This document shows, piece after piece, positions 1-5,568 of a stretch of DNA of 14,483 bases (positions within the stretch are counted from its first letter, which is position 1; every line of letters begins with the position of its first letter). The notes beneath the pieces were generated by a model. It was not told the DNA's origin and searched no databases. It was given only the letters and a program-made list of their open reading frames with translations. The DNA is taken from positions 1 to 14,483 of the forward strand of contig CADBLW010000134.1 of the NCBI GenBank assembly GCA_902795625.1, written 5' to 3'. This DNA comes from an uncultured Lachnospiraceae bacterium. Its GTDB lineage: Bacteria > Bacillota > Clostridia > Lachnospirales > Lachnospiraceae. The position numbers and the translations under genes were made by a program.

Positions 1-825
1 CGCAAAATCGTCGATGTTCAGCGTAGTGCCGTCAAAATTCATGGTGCTGCGTATCTCCAAAGCCTTCTGGGCAGTGGAAATATTGCTCTTCTGATACTCC
101 GCGATCATCGCGCGTTCGTTCGGGAAGAAGCTGTCGTCGGCGATGGACGCAAGGTGCAGCTCATGACGGTTCTCCTTACACCAGCGCGTCGCGGCGTTGG
201 TAACGATCGTCGAATTGACACCCATGACGATAGGCTCGCCGGGGCTCGCAATTCCGAGCTTCTCACGGCAGATCTCCTCCAGGGTGTTGCCGAGGTACTG
301 CATGTGGTCAAGCGCGATCTTGGTCACGACTGTAAGACATCCCTGTCCTACGTTGGTCGCGTCGTTGAGACCGCCCATGCCTGCTTCCAGCACCGTAAAA
401 TCGCAGTTTTCCATCTTGAACAGGATCAGACCGACACAGACAGCCCGTTCAAACTCCGTGGGATCCAGATCTTTCTTCGTCTCGGGGCTGCTCATCTCCA
501 TGGGGCGAAGCGCCGACTTGAGCGTTTCCACGCTGTTGACAAACTGCGCGGTCGTGATCGGCTTTCCGTCGATCCGGTAGTAATCCGTGACCCCGTGCAG
601 TGCCGGCGAGATCATGGTGCCGACATGGTAGCCCGCAGCGACTAAGATGTTCGTGATCATGGTCGCCGTGGAGCCCTTGCCGTTGGTTCCGACAACATGG
701 ATTATACGCTGAGAAGCCTCGGGATGCTTTAGCAATCCGAGGCAGTAGTTGACCCGATCAAGGCCCGGTTTTGACTTGTTTGTTTCTTCGTTTCTTATGA
801 AGCGTACAGCATCTGTAAATCTCAT
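1..825 (-). CDS. folC: Folylpolyglutamate synthase / dihydrofolate synthase, 3' end outside window
   Basis: ATP-dependent cytosolic ligase that adds glutamate to folates (and, in bifunctional members, to dihydropteroate), trapping them in the cell. The first 275 codons are present with no stop before the window edge; the family usually has about 420-450 residues. Seen: the Mur-ligase-type P-loop GTNGKGST at residues 46-53, a folate-binding segment with SPALHG around 73-78 (usually SPHL), LEAGMGGLNDATNVG at 146-160 (family usually GGRLDATN) and LDHMQYLGNTLEEICREK at 172-189, which holds the lysine that is carbamylated in the family. The start is the ATG at 825, preceded by GAGGT at 830-834. 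It lies 108 bases downstream of folT and is probably cotranscribed under the THF riboswitch, which fits salvage of imported folate. The altered motifs suggest a divergent but functional enzyme. The family call is firm; whether it also has dihydrofolate synthase activity is not visible. Confidence 0.95.
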   Translation of the reverse strand, partial: MRFTDAVRFIRNEETNKSKPGLDRVNYCLGLLKHPEASQRIIHVVGTNGKGSTATMITNILVAAGYHVGTMISPALHGVTDYYRIDGKPITTAQFVNSVETLKSALRPMEMSSPETKKDLDPTEFERAVCVGLILFKMENCDFTVLEAGMGGLNDATNVGQGCLTVVTKIALDHMQYLGNTLEEICREKLGIASPGEPIVMGVNSTIVTNAATRWCKENRHELHLASIADDSFFPNERAMIAEYQKSNISTAQKALEIRSTMNFDGTTLNIDDFA

Positions 826-846
826 AAGTACCTCAACTTACGCGCA

Positions 847-893
847 TTCGACCAGTCGAAGCGTTCTCTCTTCTTAATCAGGAGGTTATCCTG
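847..893 (-). other. folT-folC intergenic hairpins with an anti-SD-like segment
   Basis: The 108 bases between folT and folC contain no convincing ORF. They hold two small inverted repeats: 879-893 (arms CAGGA/TCCTG, minus strand) and 847-860 (arms TTCGAC/GTCGAA, loop of two). The transcript of the first contains GGATAACCTCCT, which is one base away from the 3' tail of 16S rRNA (GGATCACCTCCT). Its ACCTC could also pair with the folC Shine-Dalgarno GAGGT at 830-834. A role in damping folC translation is only inference; the stems are short. Confidence 0.3.
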
Positions 894-933
894 CTCTTCT
901 CTCTCAACAGTTTAACTCATTTATCGATGTAAT

Positions 934-1551
934 TCAAGCCTTTTCAACCGTATCCGTCGATTCCGTATCTTTGTCTGTTGCTTTCGCGGAAGACCCGTTC
1001 TGTTCCTCGGACCATAAACCCTTGTACATGAACTCCCGGATCGTGGGAAGCAGCTTCGGCATCAACATGAGTAATACGGCGATCTCCACTGCGAAACTCG
1101 CAACTGCCACGAGTACGCGCGGGGTAATGGTTTCAACCGTGAAAGGCGTGCCCATATAGGTGAAGATAAAGTAGGTGTTGAGTATCATGCTCAGCACAAG
1201 ATTGTCGACGACGGATGCCGCGATGATGCGTCCGGTCTTACTCTTCCGGTACAGGATAAGACCGACGGTGAGACCCTGCAGGAAGCGCGTGAGTGTGATC
1301 CCGGGGTTCATCGAACCGCCGTAAAGAAGCAATCCGCCGAGCACGTCCGTGATGGCCGACACGATGCCTCCGAGCCATCCGATGCAGTAGCCGGTGATCG
1401 CGCGCAGCAGGAAGGTAAAGGAAATGCGGTAACGTCCCGCAATTGTGAGGGACAGAGAATACTCTGTCACGAACTGAAGCGCGATCATGATGCCCATAAA
1501 GCTGATCAGCTTCACATAGGTTGACGAATTGCGACGGCTGTTTTTGATCAT
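934..1551 (-). CDS. folT: Folate-family ECF transporter S component (FolT)
   Basis: Integral membrane substrate-binding subunit of an energy-coupling-factor importer for folates. It would work with a shared EcfA/EcfA'/EcfT module not present in this window. The protein has 205 residues, with about six hydrophobic segments from residue 13 to 168 and a charged, Ser/Thr-rich cytoplasmic tail. Family-like features are RISF at 42-45, small glycine-rich helices (GGIVSAITDVLGGLLL, 61-76) and the GGSMNPGITLTRFLQG stretch at 78-93, matching the folate S-component pattern of a proline/glycine loop before an FLxGL helix. The start at 1551 is fixed by AAAGGAGG at 1560-1567, eight bases upstream. Specificity rests on context: a THF riboswitch lies directly upstream and folC downstream. 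The hydrophilic tail after residue 177 is somewhat long for the family. Confidence 0.9.
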   Translation of the reverse strand: MIKNSRRNSSTYVKLISFMGIMIALQFVTEYSLSLTIAGRYRISFTFLLRAITGYCIGWLGGIVSAITDVLGGLLLYGGSMNPGITLTRFLQGLTVGLILYRKSKTGRIIAASVVDNLVLSMILNTYFIFTYMGTPFTVETITPRVLVAVASFAVEIAVLLMLMPKLLPTIREFMYKGLWSEEQNGSSAKATDKDTESTDTVEKA

Positions 1552-1595
1552 AAAAAAGTCCTCCTTTCGTCCCGTGGTTCGCTACGAAAAGGAGG
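1552..1595 (-). promoter_or_regulatory. Riboswitch expression platform: SD-sequestering, terminator-like hairpin
   Basis: Minus strand. The upstream arm CCTCCTTTTCGT (1584-1595) pairs with the downstream arm ACGAAAGGAGG (1560-1570), with one bulged U. The downstream arm contains the whole folT Shine-Dalgarno. After the stem come AC and six T residues (1552-1557), then the ATG. The element could therefore act as an intrinsic terminator, an SD sequestor, or both. An AAGGA just upstream (about 1604-1608) could pair with TCCTT of the upstream arm as an anti-sequestor. The stem is seen; how it switches is inferred. Confidence 0.75.
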
Positions 1596-1611
1596 TGCTG
1601 AAAATCCTTCA

Positions 1612-1716
1612 GGTAGCAGCGGGATGCAGACCGGAAACCGCAAGCCTTTCGGCTTTTCGTTCCGAGGGCAACTCCCCGTCCCCCGGACACTTGACGCTTC
1701 CGCTCTTACTCTGCCA
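1612..1716 (-). promoter_or_regulatory. Tetrahydrofolate (THF, folT-type) riboswitch aptamer
   Basis: Read on the minus strand, the element has the conserved landmarks of the class in order: AGAGTAAG; GCGTCAAGTG at 1688-1697 (consensus GCGUUAAGUG); P3 TCCGGGGG pairing with CCCTCGGA (eight pairs, one wobble) around a GGGGAGTTG loop; ACGAA at 1656-1660; a P4 hairpin AAGCC-GAAA-GGCTT; P2 CGGAA/TTCCG; and GCATCCCGCTGCT closing P1 (TGGCAG with CTGCTA). The L3 GGGA can pair with TCCC of the 3' junction, as the known pseudoknot requires. Folate-bound RNA should lower expression of the downstream folT-folC unit. Class identification is by memory of the consensus, not a covariance search. Confidence 0.93.
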
Positions 1717-1730
1717 TTGTTTGTTGTTTG

Positions 1731-1758
1731 ATTTTTCTGTAAAAAGAGCTGTCGTCAA
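1731..1758 (-). promoter_or_regulatory. Candidate promoter for the folT riboswitch transcript, inside the rpsO terminator
   Basis: TTGACG (1753-1758) and AAAAAT (1731-1736) are 16 bases apart. Transcription would start near 1724, just ahead of the aptamer P1. The -35 box sits across the loop and the 3' arm of the rpsO terminator. The -10 box matches the consensus at only four positions, so readthrough from rpsO is an alternative source of folT RNA. Confidence 0.4.
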
Positions 1759-1775
1759 TGCGGCGACAGCTCTTA
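1741..1775 (-). terminator. Intrinsic terminator of rpsO
   Basis: Minus strand: perfect 11-pair stem AAGAGCTGTCG (1764-1774) / CGACAGCTCTT (1744-1754) with a nine-base loop, running straight into a T run (1741-1745). It starts about 10 bases after the rpsO stop codon. Confidence 0.93.
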
Positions 1776-1783
1776 CATACGGA

Positions 1784-2050
1784 TTACTTACGAATGCCGA
1801 GCTTCTCGATCAGCGCACGATAAGCATTGATATCCTTCTTCTTGAGGTAGTCAAGCAAACCTCTTCTCTGACCGACCATCATGTAAAGGCCGCGACGGGA
1901 ATGGTTGTCCTGCTTGTTGTTCTTCAGATGCTCAGTGAGCTCTGCAATTCTTGCGGTAAGGATTGCGATCTGAACCTCAGGCGATCCGGTGTCTGCAGGG
2001 GTCTTGCCGTACTCGGCGATGATCGCTGCTTTCTTTTCCTTCGTGATCAT
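1784..2050 (-). CDS. rpsO: 30S ribosomal protein S15
   Basis: Primary 16S rRNA-binding protein of the 30S platform, binding the central-domain three-way junction. Its 88 residues are the usual length and cover the whole family: MITKEKKAAIIAEYGK at the start, DTGSPEVQIAILTARI at 20-35, then HSRRGLYMMVGQRRGLLDYL and a terminal EKLGIRK. The start at 2050 is set by AAGGAGG at 2059-2065, eight bases away. It has its own promoter and leader (2051-2167) and a strong terminator, so it can be expressed alone, although it also lies downstream of truB-ribF on the same strand with no clear terminator between. In many Bacillota and Proteobacteria pnp follows rpsO; here a folate uptake unit does. Confidence 0.98.
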   Translation of the reverse strand: MITKEKKAAIIAEYGKTPADTGSPEVQIAILTARIAELTEHLKNNKQDNHSRRGLYMMVGQRRGLLDYLKKKDINAYRALIEKLGIRK

Positions 2051-2133
2051 GATTTTTGCCTCCTTTTATGAATTAGTAACCGCCGAAATCCAGGCCAGGG
2101 TTGGAGAATCCGCTGACTGGGACTTGGCTGACT
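2051..2133 (-). other. rpsO 5' leader, possible S15 autoregulatory region
   Basis: About 80 bases separate the inferred start point from the rpsO ATG. The leader contains a direct repeat of AGTCAGC, complementary CCA/TGG segments and GGCGGTT before the ribosome binding site. S15 represses its own synthesis through varied 5' leader structures in several phyla, so an S15 site is plausible, but I could not derive a convincing single fold by eye. Confidence 0.35.
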
Positions 2134-2138
2134 TCGAT

Positions 2139-2167
2139 ACTATAACACAGTTGTGCCCGCTTGTAAA
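2139..2167 (-). promoter_or_regulatory. Sigma-A promoter of rpsO
   Basis: TTTACA (2162-2167), 17-base spacer, TATAGT (2139-2144), with TGT just before the -10 box giving an extended -10. Predicted start is near 2132. It lies in the 171-base gap between ribF and rpsO. Confidence 0.85.
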
Positions 2168-2221
2168 CAGGCATTTTACATGAATTTTGCGTATTTTCCG
2201 CGTGAAAAACCGTTGTTTGTG

Positions 2222-4120
2222 TCACTGCTCCCGCACGGAAGCGATATCCTTAGCAAGCTGAGCCCTCAGCTCCTCAAGGGATGTGAATGCCACCTGCCCG
2301 CGCAGACGGTCAAGGAAGCTGACACGGATCGTATCGCCGTACAGCTCCTCATTGAAATCAAGAATATGTGTCTCGATGGTTGTCGAGTGAACGGTTCCGT
2401 CGTGTACGCTCGGATTGTCTCCGATGTTGGTGACGGAGCGATACGCTGTGCCCCGGACTGTCGTTTCGGTGCGGTACACGCCGAACGGGGGAAGCAGCTT
2501 CTCTGCAGGAGGAAGCAGGTTTACGGTGGGAAAACCGATCGTATGACCGATCTGTTTGCCCTTTACAACGGTTCCCTCGATGAAATACGGCTCTCCGAGC
2601 AGCGCGTCGGCCGCCGCCACATCTCCCTCACTGATCAGTCCGCGGATACGGGAACTCGAAACCGGCCTTCCGTCGCGGATGACCAAGGGACAGATGCTGC
2701 ATTCCACGCCGCAGGAGGATGCGATCGCCCGAAGCGCCACGGCATCTCCCGCGCGGTCACGACCGAACCGGAAATCCTCACCCACAACGATCTTTTTCGC
2801 ATGGTACTGTCCGATCAGAACATCACGCACAAACGCCTCAGGAGACATATTGCGGTTTTCGTCCGTGAGCGGCCAGATCTCGTACTTTTCTATGCCCAAA
2901 GCAGTGGCAAGGGCGCGGCACTCATTTTCCGTCAGAACGGCTCTGCCCACAGGCTGCGGTTCCACGGAAAGAAGCATGCACGGAAGGCCTGTTCGGCGCA
3001 TCTCTTCGATCAGGCGTCGATGCCCGAGGTGAAGACCGTCGAATTTGCCGATGCTGACGCAGAAGCCCTGTTCCGCAGCATCGTTGTCCGCAGCTGTTCC
3101 GACCTGCTGAGCGTCATTGGCAACAGCATCGCTGTCATTCTGTCCCGCGGAAGCCTTCTTCAGGCGGTTGAGCTCGTTGTCAACCTCGTGGTACATCTGA
3201 AGCGGGCGGTATCTGCGGCCGCGTTTTTGATATACCGCGTAAAATTCTCCCTCCGCATAAACGCGGATGCATTTCGCCTCATCGTCTCCGAGAAGATTCT
3301 CATAGATGTCGCGGAACTGCTCAGGCACAGGCTCCTCACATGGAGTGAGCCATTCCGGCTCGAGGAAATTGCCGTTGCGGATACTCTTTAACTGACCGGG
3401 ATCAAGGGAGAACGGACGGCACCCGAGATACATGGCGTCGATGGGAACGACAGCCTCCGTAAGCCGCCCTGTCTCACGCAGTCTGCGGAGATCATCTATG
3501 GTATAGCTGTGCTCTAAGGTAAAACGGCCGGTCGCAGTGCGCACAAGGCATGTCATGCAGGAGCCGCATCCGAGCTGTTCGCCAATATCGTTGCAGATCG
3601 TGCGGATGTAGGTGCCCTTCTGACAAAGGATGCGGATCGCGTACTCTCCCGTCGTTTCATCGAAGGAAAGAAGCTCCGCCTCATAGATGCGGACTTTCTT
3701 TTTGGAGCGGTCAACGGTGATCCCGCGCCTTGCCAGGTCAACGAGTTTGACACCGTCGATCTTGCGCGCGGAATACATCGGCGTCAGCTGCTCGATCTCA
3801 CCGATGAAGCCGGAAAGAGCGCTTCGGAACGCCTCCTCCGTCACGTGGAACGGCTTTTCCGAGAGAACGGTGCCGTGGATGTCCTGGGTGTCCGTGGTGA
3901 TCCCGAGGCGGCCGTGAGCGACATACTCCTTCTTCTGCGCCATCAGGTAGTCACAGACCTTTGTGGCAAATCCCAGGCATACCGGAAGAACCCCCTCCGC
4001 TTCCGGATCGAGCGTTCCCGTGTGCCCCAGCTTTTTCATGCCGAGCACGCCGCGGAGCACCGCGATCACATCGAAGGAGGAATATCCCCGTTCCTTGTTG
4101 ACAACGATAATTCCGTTCAT
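2222..4120 (-). CDS. truB-ribF: TruB-RibF fusion: tRNA pseudouridine-55 synthase joined to riboflavin kinase/FAD synthetase
   Basis: One uninterrupted 632-residue frame joins two enzymes normally encoded by neighbouring genes. Residues 1-312 are TruB, which makes pseudouridine 55 in the tRNA T-loop: GHTGTLDPEAEG at 32-43 with catalytic Asp38, MYSARKIDGVKLVDLARRG from 115, KGTYIRTICNDIG at 168-180, and a PUA-like end. Residues 313-350 are a polar Ala/Asp/Asn/Gln-rich linker. Residues 351-632 are RibF, which converts riboflavin to FMN and FAD: nucleotidyltransferase motif GKFDGLHLGH at 358-367, EDFRFGRDRAGD at 448-459, SSSRIRG at 488-494, and flavokinase GFPTVNL at 529-535. RibF lacks only the first dozen or so residues of stand-alone proteins. 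I chose the ATG at 4120 (AAGGTAACGGA upstream, and it begins the TruB fold) over an in-frame upstream start at 4159. Both active sites look intact. Adjacency of truB and ribF is common; in-frame fusion is unusual as far as I know. Confidence 0.93.
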   Translation of the reverse strand: MNGIIVVNKERGYSSFDVIAVLRGVLGMKKLGHTGTLDPEAEGVLPVCLGFATKVCDYLMAQKKEYVAHGRLGITTDTQDIHGTVLSEKPFHVTEEAFRSALSGFIGEIEQLTPMYSARKIDGVKLVDLARRGITVDRSKKKVRIYEAELLSFDETTGEYAIRILCQKGTYIRTICNDIGEQLGCGSCMTCLVRTATGRFTLEHSYTIDDLRRLRETGRLTEAVVPIDAMYLGCRPFSLDPGQLKSIRNGNFLEPEWLTPCEEPVPEQFRDIYENLLGDDEAKCIRVYAEGEFYAVYQKRGRRYRPLQMYHEVDNELNRLKKASAGQNDSDAVANDAQQVGTAADNDAAEQGFCVSIGKFDGLHLGHRRLIEEMRRTGLPCMLLSVEPQPVGRAVLTENECRALATALGIEKYEIWPLTDENRNMSPEAFVRDVLIGQYHAKKIVVGEDFRFGRDRAGDAVALRAIASSCGVECSICPLVIRDGRPVSSSRIRGLISEGDVAAADALLGEPYFIEGTVVKGKQIGHTIGFPTVNLLPPAEKLLPPFGVYRTETTVRGTAYRSVTNIGDNPSVHDGTVHSTTIETHILDFNEELYGDTIRVSFLDRLRGQVAFTSLEELRAQLAKDIASVREQ

Positions 4121-4146
4121 TCCGTTACCTTCAGAGTAAATGGATA

Positions 4147-4208
4147 CTCCCGGACACAAGTGTAATCCGGGAGCTTTGGATACGGAAAATGCAGCTCCGC
4201 ATTTTCCG
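4147..4208 (-). other. Two strong hairpins between nrnA and truB-ribF
   Basis: The 99-base gap holds two perfect inverted repeats. 4183-4208: arms CGGAAAATGC/GCATTTTCCG, ten pairs, loop of six. 4147-4173: arms CTCCCGGA/TCCGGGAG, eight pairs, loop of eleven. Neither is followed by a T run, so they are not ordinary intrinsic terminators. RNA processing, mRNA stabilisation of nrnA, or factor-assisted pausing are possibilities. Confidence 0.6.
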
Positions 4209-4219
4209 AAAAATGCTTG

Positions 4220-5173
4220 TTACAGCTGCAGCAATACCATCGCCGATATCTGGGTGATGTAATCGCTCAAGTTGCCCTTTACGGTGCAGCCTGCCGCAAA
4301 GATATGTCCGCCGCCGCCGAAGGACGCGCAGATGGACGCGACATTGACCTTCTCGATGGCACGCATGCTGATCTTGTAGGTGTCAATATCGTCCTGGCGC
4401 GCGAAAACGGCAACCTCGATGCCCTTCGTGAGCCGAAGCTGGTCGATCAGACCTTCCGTCTCCTTCGGGCCGCAGCCGAATTTGGCGATGTCGTCAAGGG
4501 TGACGACGGTGTAGATCATTTTCCCGTCGAGAAGCAGCTCCGAGCGGGCTACGGCATCCCCGATCAGTCGGTTCTGCGCGTACGTCTTGCGGTAGAACGA
4601 ATCGTCGATCAGCTGCTGCGCGTTGACGCCCTTGGTGAGCATGCGCCCGGCGATCTGCATCGTATGCTCGGTGCATGCGGGAAAGCGGAACACGCCGGTG
4701 TCATGGACAATTCCGAGATAGAGAAAGGTCGCTGCGGCGCGGTTGATCTTATCGTCCTCGAGAAGATCGTAGAGCACCTCACAGGTCGAGCTCGCGTCCG
4801 GAAGGATGACACCGTCATCCGCAAAATGTGTGTTCGTCATGTGGTGATCCACAACATATGTCTTTGCAGCCTCGTCCACGAGCTCCTTCGCAGGTGCGAA
4901 ACGCTCCTCGCTGCTGCAGTCGAGCACCACGAACAGGTCGTAAGGTGTCTCGGGCTTCGTAAAATCACTGTCAATATTCTCGAAGCCGTCCGCAACCATG
5001 AGGTTGTCAGCAGGCTTCTCAAGGTAAACACGGACCGTCTTCTCGGGATAATTGCACCGGATGTAATGATACAGCGCCATGCAGGAGCCGACGCAGTCTC
5101 CGTCCGGGTGAATGTGTCCCGTCATTCCGATCGTGTTTACCGCCTCGATGGAATCGAGTAAACTTCTGTTCAT
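4220..5173 (-). CDS. nrnA: DHH-family phosphoesterase NrnA (nanoRNase / pAp phosphatase)
   Basis: Cytosolic metal-dependent phosphoesterase of the DHH/DHHA1 family. Characterised relatives degrade 2-5-mer RNAs from the end and dephosphorylate 3'-phosphoadenosine 5'-phosphate. At 317 residues it has the usual length. Metal-binding motifs are in order: HIHPDGDCVGS (20-30), VVLDCSS (82-88), VVDHHMTN (107-114, the DHH signature) and IVHDTGVFRF (145-154). The DHHA1 glycine motif FGGGGHIFAAG is at 285-295. Its ATG overlaps the rbfA stop as ATGA (5170-5173), showing translational coupling; the GAGGAGGG that ends rbfA's acidic tail serves as the ribosome binding site. The position between rbfA and truB is the common one in Clostridia. 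Substrate choice (nanoRNA, pAp or c-di-nucleotide products) cannot be read from sequence. Confidence 0.95.
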   Translation of the reverse strand: MNRSLLDSIEAVNTIGMTGHIHPDGDCVGSCMALYHYIRCNYPEKTVRVYLEKPADNLMVADGFENIDSDFTKPETPYDLFVVLDCSSEERFAPAKELVDEAAKTYVVDHHMTNTHFADDGVILPDASSTCEVLYDLLEDDKINRAAATFLYLGIVHDTGVFRFPACTEHTMQIAGRMLTKGVNAQQLIDDSFYRKTYAQNRLIGDAVARSELLLDGKMIYTVVTLDDIAKFGCGPKETEGLIDQLRLTKGIEVAVFARQDDIDTYKISMRAIEKVNVASICASFGGGGHIFAAGCTVKGNLSDYITQISAMVLLQL

Positions 5174-5568
5174 AAGCCCTCCTCTTCCTCGGAAGACTCT
5201 TCCTCACCGCTGTCCTCTTCCTTGTGAAGGGATGCGATCATCCCCTCAATCTTCATCGCGTATTCCAGCGAATCGTCGAGGACGAAGAACAGCTGCGGCG
5301 TGAGGCGCATATTGAGGTTCTTGGCGAGCATAGAGCGGAGATACGGAGCGGCATTTTTCAGACCGTCCATCGTATTCTTCTTTACCTCCGCGTCACCGTA
5401 GACACTCACATATACCTTTGCGGTCTTGAGATCCGGCGCGACCGTGACATCCGTAACGGTTGTCAGCGGCGCGACTCTCGGATCCTTGACCCCGTCAAGC
5501 ATCAGTCTGCTGAGTTCCCTGCGGACCTCCTGACTGACGATTCTGTTTTTCATACTGTTTTTTCTCAT
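5170..5568 (-). CDS. rbfA: 30S ribosome-binding factor A
   Basis: KH-like cold-shock and 30S maturation factor that binds helix 1 of 16S rRNA during processing of its 5' end. Of 132 residues, 1-115 cover the family fold: RIVSQEVRRELSRLM (9-23), KDPRVAPLTTVTDVTVAPDLK, AKVYVSVYG, and a final helix through MRLTPQLFFVLDDS. The last 15 or so residues are strongly acidic (runs of Glu with Ser), an extension beyond the usual end. The first ATG (5568) overlaps the infB stop by one base, with AGGTGG about ten bases upstream; an ATG five codons later (5553) has a poorer site, so I prefer 5568. The tail codons also supply the nrnA ribosome binding site, so the acidic end may be partly constrained by translation of the next gene. 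Confidence 0.96.
   Translation of the reverse strand: MRKNSMKNRIVSQEVRRELSRLMLDGVKDPRVAPLTTVTDVTVAPDLKTAKVYVSVYGDAEVKKNTMDGLKNAAPYLRSMLAKNLNMRLTPQLFFVLDDSLEYAMKIEGMIASLHKEEDSGEEESSEEEEGL

Noticed and set aside
1529..2071. 180-codon plus-strand frame over the riboswitch and rpsO
   Set aside because: It crosses a structured RNA and a terminator and is antisense to rpsO.
3070..3185. Idea that the TruB-RibF join is a frameshift or sequencing error
   Set aside because: The linker is open in one frame, both domains read in that same frame, and no overlapping stop/start remnant with a ribosome binding site is visible; only read data or relatives can settle it fully.
2153..3391. 412-codon plus-strand frame opposite truB-ribF
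   Set aside because: Antisense to the RibF half and linker; no recognisable domain.
4121..4159. Upstream in-frame start for TruB-RibF adding 13 residues
   Set aside because: The added residues do not belong to TruB, no good ribosome binding site precedes them, and the ATG at 4120 has AAGG at proper spacing.
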